The position numbers and the translations under genes are program-made. This document shows positions 44,910 through 53,486 of a stretch of 64,000 nucleotides of DNA, piece by piece. The stretch is from the NCBI GenBank assembly GCA_965214625.1, contig OZ243962.1:1426001-1490000 (forward strand), read 5' to 3'. Under the pieces are notes generated by a model that did not search any database, was not told the origin of the DNA, and was given only the letters and a program-made list of their open reading frames with translations. Each line of letters opens with the position of its first letter. Position 1 is the first letter of the stretch. This DNA is from G965214625 sp965214625 (lineage in GTDB: Bacteria; Pseudomonadota; Gammaproteobacteria; Arenicellales; Poriferihabitantaceae).

Positions 44910-46016
44910 AATCCAGTACACCGGGTTCAGCAGTGTCTCGCTGTTCTCGACCTGCAGTGTGACAATGCCGATCACGCCATACATCAGCGCAATGGTCATC
45001 TGGGAGTAATAGCTTTTTAAAACCAGATAGTCATGGGACAGCGTGAGCTTGGCGATATCGTAAAACCGCTTGTTCATGGCCAGGCGGAAAAACGAGGTGC
45101 AAAACGTAATCAGCACCAGCATGATAAAGAGCACCTCCAGCATCAACTGGTCGTCGACCATCCCTCTTAATATCCACGAGGCCACGTACAGGAAAACCGC
45201 CACCATGTAGACACGCTTGCGACCCAGTCGGTCGATCATGTTCTTGAGCGCATAAAACAGGATCGCAAAGATAACCGCCAGCCCCATCACCAGCAGGCCC
45301 AGCGTGTAAAAACTTTCATGGACCAGTAAAAACAACGTGATCACCCAGAAAAAACTTTCCAGAAAGAGGTAAAAGCCGTCGATAATAAAAATCGTCCTGG
45401 ACGACTCTCCATCCCTGAATTTGAAGATATCCCTGATCGTGATACTGCGGGATTTGAGAAGGGTGTCGGGATATTGGGGTTTGCTGACAGACAGCAGAAC
45501 AAAACCGGCGACACCGATCAGGACCGACAGGTACAGCAGGTTGACAAAGCTGGACTTCTCGAGCAAAAAACCGCCCATCAGGATACCGATCTGCAAAAGC
45601 AGGCCGACGAAAATCTGAAAGTTGCCGTATTTTCTTCCGGAATTGTCGGGTGAAACCTGGTCAAAGAACAGGGCCCGCATGGTCGTCCAGAAGAAACTGT
45701 TGTAGACCCCGTAGGTTAATCCGAGCAACAGCAAAATGTCGGTGCTCATTTCGAGATAGTGGACATTGAGCAACAGCGCCGCTTCCAACAGCAGCGACAA
45801 GCCGATGATCGTGATCAGTGATACCCTGTGCCGCAGCCGGTCCCAGACCCACATGCCCAGGCAAAAACCGATCCCGCTAAGCGAAATAAACAGGGAAATT
45901 TTTCCCAGGTCAAATCCCAGTTTCCACAGATAGACCGGAATATAGAACGGGAAAATGCCGATCAGCAGGGAATGCAGTCCGAGATACTGGTAAAACACCC
46001 GTGCGGTATGGGACAT
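44853..46016 (-). CDS. MFS-like transporter of the two-ATP-grasp operon
   Basis: Membrane protein of 387 aa with about eleven or twelve helices, organised as an MFS permease but diverged. YQYLGLHSLLIGIFPFYIPV opens it, GMWVWDRLRHRVSLITI is a loop-2 motif A-like block, and FFWTTMRALFFDQVSPDNSG sits near helix 4-5. Loop 8 has NMIDRLGRKRVYMVAVF, the second motif A. The ATG directly abuts the stop of the upstream ATP-grasp gene (TAG then ATG with no gap), so they are translationally coupled. The likely role is exporting or importing the peptide-like product of the two ligases; this is inference from context. Confidence 0.82.
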   Translation of the reverse strand: MSHTARVFYQYLGLHSLLIGIFPFYIPVYLWKLGFDLGKISLFISLSGIGFCLGMWVWDRLRHRVSLITIIGLSLLLEAALLLNVHYLEMSTDILLLLGLTYGVYNSFFWTTMRALFFDQVSPDNSGRKYGNFQIFVGLLLQIGILMGGFLLEKSSFVNLLYLSVLIGVAGFVLLSVSKPQYPDTLLKSRSITIRDIFKFRDGESSRTIFIIDGFYLFLESFFWVITLFLLVHESFYTLGLLVMGLAVIFAILFYALKNMIDRLGRKRVYMVAVFLYVASWILRGMVDDQLMLEVLFIMLVLITFCTSFFRLAMNKRFYDIAKLTLSHDYLVLKSYYSQMTIALMYGVIGIVTLQVENSETLLNPVYWISAAIALMFLLYGAQRYQH

Positions 46017-46925
46017 CTAGAAAATGTCCCGGTCCGGAATGTCCAGTTGTTCGAGTGCCTTCAGGGCTTCTTCAAAATCATCGACCTGGCCGTATCGGGG
46101 GTAGTGATGCATTTTCATGTACGGTCGTGAGTTGACCTCGATAAAAATGCATCGCTGATCCCGGTAACTGACTTCGATCCCCTTTTCAAAAATCACATCG
46201 ATACCCAGCACATTGGCCCCGAACATTTTCACCACCGCGGTGAACAGATCGCGGTTCTCGTCCGGAATCGTGTGCTGGTCTATACTTTCCACGACACCGC
46301 CGGGCGCCAGTGCAACGCGGTGGAACAGCTCGACGTATTGGCCATCCCCGGGGATCGAGTCGAGGCCCAGCCGCTGCTTTTTGAGGTGACGGATCACCGG
46401 GTCGCTCTTGGCGATCGGAAAGATCACCGGATGCAGTTTCATCTGCTTGCGCACGGTATTTTCCTGATCAATCAGTTGGCTGATCGTGTCACGTCCGTTG
46501 CCGGTCACGAACGGCGGATACCGCCTGATGATCGAAATAAGCCGTTCATTCGAGGTCAATACCCGATAGTTGGCGCCTTTGAGGTACTGTTCGATGACGG
46601 TACTGGGCCACCAGGCCTTTGCCCAGAAAATGGCGCGCCACAACGCACGATAACTGTCGATGGGGAAATAGCTTCCCCTGGAATAGCCGCTGACATTGGG
46701 CTTGATGACCAAGGGAAACCCATGCTGCTTGGCAAACCGCTGCGCCTTGAAGGGCAAGAAAAAAATCAGCCCCTTGGCATGGGGCACGTTGTGCTTGGCG
46801 AAAACAGCCCGTGCCTGCTCTTTTGAACGACATCCCTTCCTCACCGCCAGCGAGTTGTAGTTACTGCAGCCATGCATGTAGCGCTCACTGATCCAACGAT
46901 AGATCAGTGCATTTAATCTCCTCAT
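46017..46925 (-). CDS. ATP-grasp ligase, cyanophycin synthetase/GshF-like
   Basis: ATP-grasp protein of 302 aa, expected to join a carboxylate to an amine through an acyl-phosphate. The N-terminal domain (SNYNSLAVRKGCRSKEQARAV) precedes the ATP-binding lysine block PLVIKPNVSGYSRG (Lys75). IEQYLKGANYRVLT gives Glu112 and Arg121, and FVTGNGRDTISQLID is a CphA-like signature. Metal ligands lie in GIDVIFEKG (Asp243) and FIEVNSRPYM (Glu263, Asn265). No Mur-ligase domain follows, unlike full CphA. The ATG overlaps the stop of the other ATP-grasp gene by four nt (ATGA). The frame is open far upstream, but that part is out of family. Substrates unknown. Confidence 0.85.
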   Translation of the reverse strand: MRRLNALIYRWISERYMHGCSNYNSLAVRKGCRSKEQARAVFAKHNVPHAKGLIFFLPFKAQRFAKQHGFPLVIKPNVSGYSRGSYFPIDSYRALWRAIFWAKAWWPSTVIEQYLKGANYRVLTSNERLISIIRRYPPFVTGNGRDTISQLIDQENTVRKQMKLHPVIFPIAKSDPVIRHLKKQRLGLDSIPGDGQYVELFHRVALAPGGVVESIDQHTIPDENRDLFTAVVKMFGANVLGIDVIFEKGIEVSYRDQRCIFIEVNSRPYMKMHHYPRYGQVDDFEEALKALEQLDIPDRDIF

Positions 46926-47788
46926 AGTCGGGTTCTCAAGTAGTTCAAAATCCGGCTGTTGCGATCGTATAGCATGATCTTGGTAAAAACCGGTTTTTCG
47001 GTTCGTGTCCGGTCGCGTGCCTTGGTGAGCCTGGCCATGCACAACATATAGTGCCTGATCGTTTTTCGACGCGCGGCCCGGCGGTATTTCCGGTCCAGCA
47101 AATTGATCGGCATCGGCAAGAAGAGGTTGATTTCGATGATGTGGAACTGCCCGGCCACCAACGCATCCATCGAATCGGCGCGGGCACAGACACGTGAGAT
47201 ATAAAACGCGCCAATCTGGCACAGGGAGGCCCATATCTTTTGCTTCTGGTGTGCATTGAACCGGTCGGTCACTTCTTCGTATCGGGTATCCTTATTATAT
47301 ATGCCATTGATCGGATTCTGCTCGCACTCATTCACCGCTTCGGTGACGGTCAGTATCGCATAACGGTTTTTGTCTTCGTGGTGTCGCATCGAGAATATTT
47401 CAAATTCCCGTTTCTCCGGCGCCCCCGACTGAATCAGGTAGTTGACCCGTGATGTGGCAATCCGCTTTCGAATGGTCTCCAGCTCGACAGGGGACGCCGC
47501 CTTGTAGATGCCCTTTGCATTTTGCCCCCACTCCGGTTTGACAAAAGCCGGATAGCGATCAGGCTGTCGCACCCCGTCATCATAAAACTGCTGCAGTCGC
47601 CACCGGTCCGGAATATGCCGGTCGAGGTCGATTTTCGAGAAGATCCCTTCGGTCGCATTGAAATAGGGGGCGTTAAACTGAAAATACTTGCACGGCTTGG
47701 TGGCAATCCGGATGCAATACAGGATATAGGTCATCACCATGAACGCGGTCGTTTGCAACCGCGCCCCTTTCCACCGTAACGCTGGCAT
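46922..47788 (-). CDS. Divergent ATP-grasp-like protein, first gene of the operon
   Basis: 288-aa protein with ATP-grasp features: lysine block YPAFVKPEWGQNAKGIY (Lys84), LIQSGAPEKREFEIF with the adenine-side Glu, and a metal-site block GQFHIIEINLFLPMPINL (Glu219, Asn221). Its N-terminal part (YILYCIRIATKPCKYFQFNAPYF split by hydrophobic residues) and basic C-terminus are unlike its neighbour, so it is a distinct ligase rather than a tandem duplicate. The start at ATG 47788 has only a weak GAG upstream. It is the promoter-proximal gene of a three-gene unit (ligase, ligase, MFS). The product is unknown; a small peptide or amide metabolite is the natural guess. Confidence 0.78.
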   Translation of the reverse strand: MPALRWKGARLQTTAFMVMTYILYCIRIATKPCKYFQFNAPYFNATEGIFSKIDLDRHIPDRWRLQQFYDDGVRQPDRYPAFVKPEWGQNAKGIYKAASPVELETIRKRIATSRVNYLIQSGAPEKREFEIFSMRHHEDKNRYAILTVTEAVNECEQNPINGIYNKDTRYEEVTDRFNAHQKQKIWASLCQIGAFYISRVCARADSMDALVAGQFHIIEINLFLPMPINLLDRKYRRAARRKTIRHYMLCMARLTKARDRTRTEKPVFTKIMLYDRNSRILNYLRTRL

Positions 47789-48089
47789 GGACTCGAAATC
47801 TGTAATTTAAGGCCAAAAACCGTTATTGTATGCTGCTGTTGTCAATTCATCCGTGCCTCAAACACCCGATCTGGATTGAGTTCAACGGACAAACAACTCG
47901 TCTCATGAAATGCAAGTTCCATTATTTTCCGGTACCGGATAGTCAACAGGATAGCCTGGCATCTGCCCTGTTTTCGATTCCGGCGGCCCGTTGATCCCGT
48001 TTTGGATGACGAAACCGGGCCGCTGCGCCGCAAACTTCACCGGCCAGGCGTCATTTTACCGCACAATCCACCGTTCGTCGTAAAAGGTC
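47789..48089. other. Region upstream of the ATP-grasp operon
   Basis: About 300 nt, more AT-rich next to the ligase gene. It holds TTGACA and TACAAT elements on the minus strand (about 47834-47852), but they are only 9 nt apart, so they are not a standard pair. A 63-codon minus ORF here is not recognisable. Confidence 0.4.
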
Positions 48090-48392
48090 TTACCGGTTGA
48101 GTTTTTCGTTCACGCTGTTCACTTTATCCTGCATCGATTGTTCGCGATCAGTGCGTGTTCCCAGCCGGATAGAGGTGCTGATCCGTGGCGCACCCATCTC
48201 GTGCAGCGTCTCGTGACAACGCTTGATCGCCGTCATCACATCGTCCCACTCTCCTTCGATATTGGTGCCATAGGCATGCATGGAAAACTCGATATCCATT
48301 GCCTTGAATATTTTCTGACAGGCTGCCACGTGGTTTGAAACGGACAAGCCCACTCCCATGGGGATAATACAAACATCGGCCAGTGCTTTCAT
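48090..48392 (-). CDS. MTH1187/YqgV-type thiamine-binding protein (UPF0045)
   Basis: Compact ferredoxin-like-fold protein of 100 aa. It begins with DVCIIPMGVGLSVSNHVAAC, then FSMHAYGTNIEGEWDDVMTA and GAPRISTSIRLGTRTD, matching the UPF0045/MTH1187 family. Members form tetramers and bind thiamine or its precursors; physiological function is unsettled. It stands alone. The 271-nt gap on its 5' side shows nothing supportable. Confidence 0.87.
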   Translation of the reverse strand: MKALADVCIIPMGVGLSVSNHVAACQKIFKAMDIEFSMHAYGTNIEGEWDDVMTAIKRCHETLHEMGAPRISTSIRLGTRTDREQSMQDKVNSVNEKLNR

Positions 48393-48663
48393 CGATTTGC
48401 CTCATTCATTGATTCTTCGCGGATGACTCATGACGTGATTATAAACCAACCGTTTTCAGTGATCTGGAACAGATGATCAAACAACAGGGGATCTAGGTCG
48501 GTGAGGCGACCCCATCCGTGGTGAACGCCGAAGAAAAAGCCCGTCGGAAAAACAGCCGGTCGATCCTTTCGCCGCGCTGATCATCCCTCCCGTGTCGCCG
48601 GCCACCTTTTTCAACACCGAGCCGTATGGCCATGGCGATCATGCGGCAGTCACCGCACGACCG

Positions 48664-49728
48664 TCAACTTTCCGGTTGAAGATCGAACAATGCAATCTCG
48701 TTCATTGATCCCAACCGCATCAACGGGCCCCAGGTGCCCGTTCCGGAAGAAACATAAAGCCGGCCCCGGTCTTCGACGAAAAGCCCCCTGATTCTTTTGA
48801 ACTGCTGTTTGACCAACAGATTAAACGGAAAAATCTGTCCATTGTGGGTATGTCCCGACAGCATCAGATCAATGCCGTTTTGCAGTGCCGACGTCCACCC
48901 GACCGGTCGGTGATAAAGCAAAATCTGATAGCTGTCTTCCTCGGTTTCAATCAGGGGCAACATCTTCGCCACTTGATTCCGGTGATCCGAATCATCAATA
49001 CCGATAAACGACAATTCGCCTTCTCTGGCCATTGTCTGCCTCAGCGTTGTGATGCCCAACCGCGTCATCATATCCAGAATTTTCGGCAGGTCAGCGTATC
49101 GCTCGTGATTGCCGATACTGAAATACGTTTTGGCGTTGAGATTTTCCAATGCCGCCAGTGCCTCATAGTCCACTGAGCTGCTGTCAACCAGATCACCGGT
49201 GATCACCACAAAGTCCGGCTCCAATGCATTGAGCTTGTTGACGATGCGGCGCATAAACCCGCCCTGTCTGGAACCGATATGCACGTCACTGATCTGGGCG
49301 ATCCGATAACGGCGGGAGATTTTTTTCGATGGGATGACTTGATGTTTGACCGTCAGGTGATGGGAAATGACGATCGCCAAGCTCACCAGGATAAGGCCGG
49401 TCGCGAGAACCCCCTGAACAAGGCTTCGATCATCAATCGGCAATACCAGGCGGACCCCTTCGGCCACCACAGTCAGGGTCGACAGAATAAAACTGGCCCC
49501 CATCCAGTGAACCACGATATAGCGAATAATCATATTGGGGCCCCTGAACGAATACCATAATCCCACCGTGCCCAGCAACCACACGACCATCACCTCAACT
49601 AAACCAAAGCTTGCGTGCAGCTCATACCATTGCGCCAGGCGCAACCAGGGATAGGCGAACACATAAAAACAGGCCAGCGGAAACAGGACATTGAACCAGC
49701 GCCTCACTCGATTCACCTTGCTTGCCAT
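48664..49728 (-). CDS. Membrane-anchored metallophosphoesterase (YkuE/YkoQ type)
   Basis: Calcineurin-like phosphoesterase of 354 aa with about four N-terminal membrane helices (residues about 10-140) and a cytoplasm- or periplasm-facing catalytic domain. Metal motifs are AQISDVHIGS (DxH), VVITGDLVDS (GDxxD), SIGNHERYAD (GNHE) and the final LSGHTHNGQIFPF (GHTHxGQ). The last motif is typical of UDP-diacylglucosamine-hydrolase-like and YkuE proteins. ATG 49728 is chosen because upstream sequence in this frame is uncharacteristic. It is divergent from pyruvate kinase. The substrate is not inferable. Confidence 0.87.
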   Translation of the reverse strand: MASKVNRVRRWFNVLFPLACFYVFAYPWLRLAQWYELHASFGLVEVMVVWLLGTVGLWYSFRGPNMIIRYIVVHWMGASFILSTLTVVAEGVRLVLPIDDRSLVQGVLATGLILVSLAIVISHHLTVKHQVIPSKKISRRYRIAQISDVHIGSRQGGFMRRIVNKLNALEPDFVVITGDLVDSSSVDYEALAALENLNAKTYFSIGNHERYADLPKILDMMTRLGITTLRQTMAREGELSFIGIDDSDHRNQVAKMLPLIETEEDSYQILLYHRPVGWTSALQNGIDLMLSGHTHNGQIFPFNLLVKQQFKRIRGLFVEDRGRLYVSSGTGTWGPLMRLGSMNEIALFDLQPES

Positions 49729-49990
49729 ACGATCAGAAAAAAGCGTGTTGTCTCCGTTTCGATTTTCATTGCCGACGCGGTCGGCCCTTTGCCTCCCGTT
49801 GCAAAAGGCCGGACGGTGCCGATGACAGCACACAGGGGGAAAGCCGCTTCCCCGCAAAGCCAAGTCCAGCGACACCGCACAGTGCATCCCGCAGCCCGCT
49901 TCACCGATGGCGGGAAAACAACTGTAACATATTTATCACGACCGATATTCATTATAATCCCCTCCCCAGCCCATCACAGGAGGCAACACA

Positions 49991-51421
49991 GTGACCGGCG
50001 AGAACAAGCTGCGAAAGACCAAAGTCATCGCGACAATCGGGCCATCGTGTGATTCGGTTGAAACGCTGTGCGACATGATTGATGCGGGGATGAATGTGGC
50101 CCGTCTGAACATGTCACACGGCGATGCGCAGTCACACGCCCTGACACTGGCCCGTATTCGCCAGGCCGCCAAAACGAGGCACCGCAGCGTTGCGGTCATG
50201 CTGGATACGCGGGGTCGTGAAATCCGCACCGGGCCGCTCAAAAAAGACAAGGTTCTGTTGGAGCGGCATCAATGGTTTACCCTGTATGGAGAGGAACGGC
50301 TGGGCGATGAAAATGGCGTTTTTACTACCCATCGTCACCTGCATCGACACGTCAACAAGGGAGACCGGATCCTGATTGACGATGGTCTACTGGAACTGAT
50401 TGTCGATCAAACCGAAAAACCGAATGTCATTTGCCGGGTCGAATGTGGCGGCATCTTGCGCAACAGCAAGGGGGTCAACTTGCCCGACAACGAATCCGCG
50501 TTCAGTGACATCCTGTCGAATGACCGCCAGGAAGTCGAATTCGCAGCCCATCATCCGGTCGAATACATTGCCGCCTCCTTTATCCGCAACGCCAGTGACA
50601 TTATCACCCTGAGAAACCAGTTAAGGCAAAACGGGGTTGATATTCCGATCATCGCCAAGATAGAACATCGAGCGGCCGTTGAGAATCTGAACAGTATTGT
50701 CGCTGCCGCAGACGGCGTCATGGTGGCCCGGGGTGATCTTGGTGTTGAACTGGACATGGGAGAAGGTCCCACCATCCAAAAACAGATTATCCGCAGCACC
50801 GTTTCCCAGGGCAAACCGGTGATCACCGCGACCCAGATGCTGGATTCGATGGAACGCAATCCCCGCCCCACCCGCGCGGAAGTCAGCGATGTCGCCAATG
50901 CGATCTTTGACGGCACGTCGGCGGTCATGTTATCCGGGGAAACCGCCACCGGACGACGCCCGGTCGAAGCGATTCAAACCATGGTGCGCATCGCACGACA
51001 CGCTGAAACGGGCTTGAGAAAGTACGGTTATCTGCAGCAGATTGAACCGAATCCGTCCAACGAGGTCACCGAAGCGGTTGCCCAGGCATCAATTACCATG
51101 GCCAACCATCTCAATGCTGCCGCGATCATCGCGCTGACCGAAACGGGCTTCACCTCCCGGCTGGTTTCCAAGTACCGCCCGGACTGCCCTATCTTGGCGG
51201 TCACCTCCTCGATCGAGGTGGTGACCCGTCTTGCGATGAACTGGGGGGTGCTGGCGCTGCATTATACCGGGAGCGGCTCTGACGACGACAAGATTTCCTT
51301 CGCCACCGACCAGGCGAAAAAAGCCGGTTATATCAAGCATAACGATTTATTGATCATGACCGCGGGCAGTTCGAGGCAAGCGGGCAGCACCGACCTGATA
51401 CGGGTACTCAGGGTGCCGTGA
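49991..51421 (+). CDS. pyk: Pyruvate kinase
   Basis: Glycolytic enzyme converting phosphoenolpyruvate and ADP to pyruvate and ATP, 476 aa. Signatures are TKVIATIGPSCDSVETL, MLDTRGREIRTG, IIAKIEHRAAV with the catalytic Lys, MVARGDLGVELDM and ITATQMLDSM. The C-terminal domain includes ALTETGFTSRLVSKYRP. GTG 49991 is the start, with a perfect AGGAGG (49978-49983) seven nt upstream. A TATAAT box lies at 49953-49958. It is a type with the normal three-domain layout and no extra PEP-utiliser domain. Confidence 0.95.
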   Translation: MTGENKLRKTKVIATIGPSCDSVETLCDMIDAGMNVARLNMSHGDAQSHALTLARIRQAAKTRHRSVAVMLDTRGREIRTGPLKKDKVLLERHQWFTLYGEERLGDENGVFTTHRHLHRHVNKGDRILIDDGLLELIVDQTEKPNVICRVECGGILRNSKGVNLPDNESAFSDILSNDRQEVEFAAHHPVEYIAASFIRNASDIITLRNQLRQNGVDIPIIAKIEHRAAVENLNSIVAAADGVMVARGDLGVELDMGEGPTIQKQIIRSTVSQGKPVITATQMLDSMERNPRPTRAEVSDVANAIFDGTSAVMLSGETATGRRPVEAIQTMVRIARHAETGLRKYGYLQQIEPNPSNEVTEAVAQASITMANHLNAAAIIALTETGFTSRLVSKYRPDCPILAVTSSIEVVTRLAMNWGVLALHYTGSGSDDDKISFATDQAKKAGYIKHNDLLIMTAGSSRQAGSTDLIRVLRVP

Positions 51422-51485
51422 TCCGGTTGATCCGACCTCGCCGGTTGACCGGCAAAGCGTACCGTCCGCCAGGGGGCGGCCCCGT

Positions 51486-52583
51486 CTAACGCTTGCCCGG
51501 TGGTTTGGCGGCTTCCTCCGCGTTGAGATGAACCGTCCTTGTCGGAAAGGCGCATTGAGCGCCGTGTGATTCGATGATTTCCAGTATCTGCAGCAGCACC
51601 TCCTGCTTGACCTGTGTATAGGCCGCCCACTTCGTCGTTTTGGTAAAGCAGTAAATAAAAAAGTCCAATGACGAATCTGCAAAGCGGGTGAAATTCACCA
51701 TCAATGTCTGGTTCTGTTCGATCTCGGGATGATTGCGAAGATAGCTTGTGACCTCGGTGACAATGTTGCGCATCGCGCTGGCATCTTCATACCGTATTCC
51801 GATCACTTCATAGATCTTTCGATTGTCCATCCTTGACGGATTTTCAATCGTGATCGTGGAAAAACTGGCATTCGGCACATACAGCGGGCGACTGTCAAAA
51901 TTCCGGATTCGGGTCATCCGCCAACCGATCACTTCGACGGTCCCTTCGATCTTGCGGTCCGGAGAACGGATCCAGTCTCCCACTGAAAAGGGACGATCAA
52001 GGTAAATCATCAGCCCCCCGAAAAAGTTTGACAGCAGGTCTTTTGCCGCAAATCCGATCGCAATACCGCCCACCCCGCCAAACGTCAACACGCCGGTGAT
52101 ACCGATGCCCATGGTTTGCAGTATCACCAGGCTCGCGGTAATGATGACCGCCAGTCGAATCAGTTTGGCGATGGCCTCTACCGCGGTCTGATCAACCGGT
52201 TCCCCCTTTTGCGTTCTTGTGTCGACAACGGTTTTTTCAAACCGCTTGATAAAGCGGGTAAAAAACCAAGCGATGGCAATCACAATTCCGACATCCCGGA
52301 TAACGCTGATGTCACCGATAAACGCACTCTGGGTGTCTGTCTGGATAATCTCGATACAAAGATTCAATCCCATTACCCAGATCAACAATCTCAACGGAGA
52401 ACCGATACTGGTGACGAAGACATCATCCCAGGTATTGGCCGTTGACTGCGCTTTCGCCCTGAGCCGACTCAAAAGCACTCGGCTCACCAGACTGACAACG
52501 AGTGTGGCACAGACCACGATAAAGACCTTGATCACCCAGGACTCAAGACCGGGGACACTTAACCACTGACTGATATTTGACAT
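51486..52583 (-). CDS. mscS: MscS-family small-conductance mechanosensitive channel
   Basis: Inner-membrane channel of 365 aa that opens under membrane tension to release solutes. Four or five helices precede the pore-lining region GVLTFGGVGGIAIGFAAKDLL, followed by the beta-domain FFGGLMIYLDRPFSVGDWI and EVIGWRMTRIRNFDSRPLYV, both strong MscS family markers. The C-terminal alpha/beta domain (VNFTRFADSSLDFFIYCFT) forms the cytosolic cage. It converges on pyruvate kinase, 65 nt away. It is somewhat longer than E. coli MscS owing to extra N-terminal helices. Confidence 0.93.
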   Translation of the reverse strand: MSNISQWLSVPGLESWVIKVFIVVCATLVVSLVSRVLLSRLRAKAQSTANTWDDVFVTSIGSPLRLLIWVMGLNLCIEIIQTDTQSAFIGDISVIRDVGIVIAIAWFFTRFIKRFEKTVVDTRTQKGEPVDQTAVEAIAKLIRLAVIITASLVILQTMGIGITGVLTFGGVGGIAIGFAAKDLLSNFFGGLMIYLDRPFSVGDWIRSPDRKIEGTVEVIGWRMTRIRNFDSRPLYVPNASFSTITIENPSRMDNRKIYEVIGIRYEDASAMRNIVTEVTSYLRNHPEIEQNQTLMVNFTRFADSSLDFFIYCFTKTTKWAAYTQVKQEVLLQILEIIESHGAQCAFPTRTVHLNAEEAAKPPGKR

Positions 52584-52720
52584 ATTGGCTCTGTTCGGGG
52601 ACAGAAATTAGGAAACTGACCGACTATGATAATCGATTATGATTGCATGGACTACGCCATAACAGGTCACCAAAGGACCCCACCACGCATCGAGTCCGCG
52701 GTTTGGTTTGACTTATTAAA

Positions 52721-52742
52721 ACCAGTTTACTAGACCAGTCTT
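52721..52742 (+). promoter_or_regulatory. Direct repeats upstream of phd-type antitoxin (candidate operator)
   Basis: ACCAGT occurs at 52721-52726 and again at 52734-52739, 13 bp apart, in AT-rich DNA ending 19 nt before the antitoxin ATG; ttaatat follows immediately and could be a -10. Paired half-sites here fit antitoxin autoregulation. Inference from position only. Confidence 0.4.
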
Positions 52743-52760
52743 AATATTGGGGAATAAAAC

Positions 52761-53000
52761 ATGCCTGAAGAAATCGGCTCCTACGTAGCCAAAACCAAAT
52801 TGGCTGAACTGCTCCGCCGGGTCGAAGCGGGGGAGTCTTTTACAATCACCAATCGGGGGAAACCCGTTGCCGATGTCGTCCCCTGTCGGGCTGACCACCG
52901 TTCAAAGACCCAAGCTGCGATTGACAACATTTTGGCTGCCAAGAAACACCCGGTATCTGATGACACCTTGATCGCGCTTAGGAATGCGGGTCGCAAATGA
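52761..53000 (+). CDS. Phd/YefM-family antitoxin
   Basis: 79-aa antitoxin with the N-terminal DNA-binding fold EEIGSYVAKTKLAELLRRVE, then GESFTITNRGKPVADVVP, the hallmark of the Phd/YefM group. The C-terminal half, rich in Ala and Lys, would wrap the toxin. Its stop overlaps the ATG of a VapC gene by four nt (ATGA). The antitoxin is intact while the toxin behind it is cut short, leaving it as a possible solitary antitoxin. Confidence 0.92.
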   Translation: MPEEIGSYVAKTKLAELLRRVEAGESFTITNRGKPVADVVPCRADHRSKTQAAIDNILAAKKHPVSDDTLIALRNAGRK

Positions 53001-53092
53001 GCAAGTGCGTGCTCGACAGTTCGGTAGCGATGCGTTGGCTGTTAGCGAGCCAGAAAAGCATTGATCAACTGTATGTCGAAGCCGTTTTGTAA
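52997..53092 (+). pseudogene. VapC toxin truncated to 31 codons
   Basis: Starts with ATG overlapping the antitoxin stop and encodes MSKCVLDSSVAMRWLLA...YVEAVL, a clear PIN-toxin N-terminus with the first catalytic Asp (Asp7), then stops at TAA 53090-53092. A normal VapC has about 130 residues and three more acidic residues. Sequence beyond about 53115 belongs to an opposite-strand HipA-like fragment, so the toxin body has been replaced by a rearrangement. Confidence 0.88.
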
Positions 53093-53389
53093 AGCCTGGT
53101 CGACATTGAGGCGATAGAAGGGAGTCACTTGCCAGCAGTCTTCATCGTCTTGCACAAATGACCCGTTTCTGCTGTGATCGTCCTGGTTGGCTGCGAATAA
53201 ATTAAAGACCGCTCGGTGGAATTGCAACTGACCGGCACGGGGCACTTTGCACCATTGACGGCTGGCTTTAATCAGCTCGACATAATCCAAGCTTGGCGTG
53301 CGAAAATCCGCATCCAATAAACCACAAGCACTGTGCAGGTAAAATACCGTGCTGACGGGAGAATCGGTTTTGTCGGGAAACCGGTTCAC
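53042..53389 (-). pseudogene. HipA-like kinase fragment
   Basis: A 115-codon minus-strand ORF whose codons about 17-92 (53341-53114) match the HipA C-terminal kinase region: YLHSACGLLDADFRTPSLDY, then FNLFAANQDDHSRNGSFVQD containing the catalytic loop, then WQVTPFY. HipA proteins have over 400 residues; both the N-terminal half and the C-terminal end are missing. The last 23 codons run antisense through the VapC stub and are not HipA. The catalytic loop is preserved, but the protein cannot be functional. Confidence 0.82.
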
Positions 53390-53486
53390 AGTGACTTCTG
53401 ATGTCGTTTAGAATGACCCGTATACTATATGATGCACCAGCAAGTCCGCCGTTTTTGTCCCATTTTCTATCGTGGAGATAACTCGT

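Noticed and set aside
48393..48663. Plus-strand stretch reading EEKARRKNSRSIL, faintly like a sialic-acid-synthase (NeuB) SAF-domain junction
   Set aside because: Too short, with a stop just upstream and no further family motifs; not enough to call a pseudogene.
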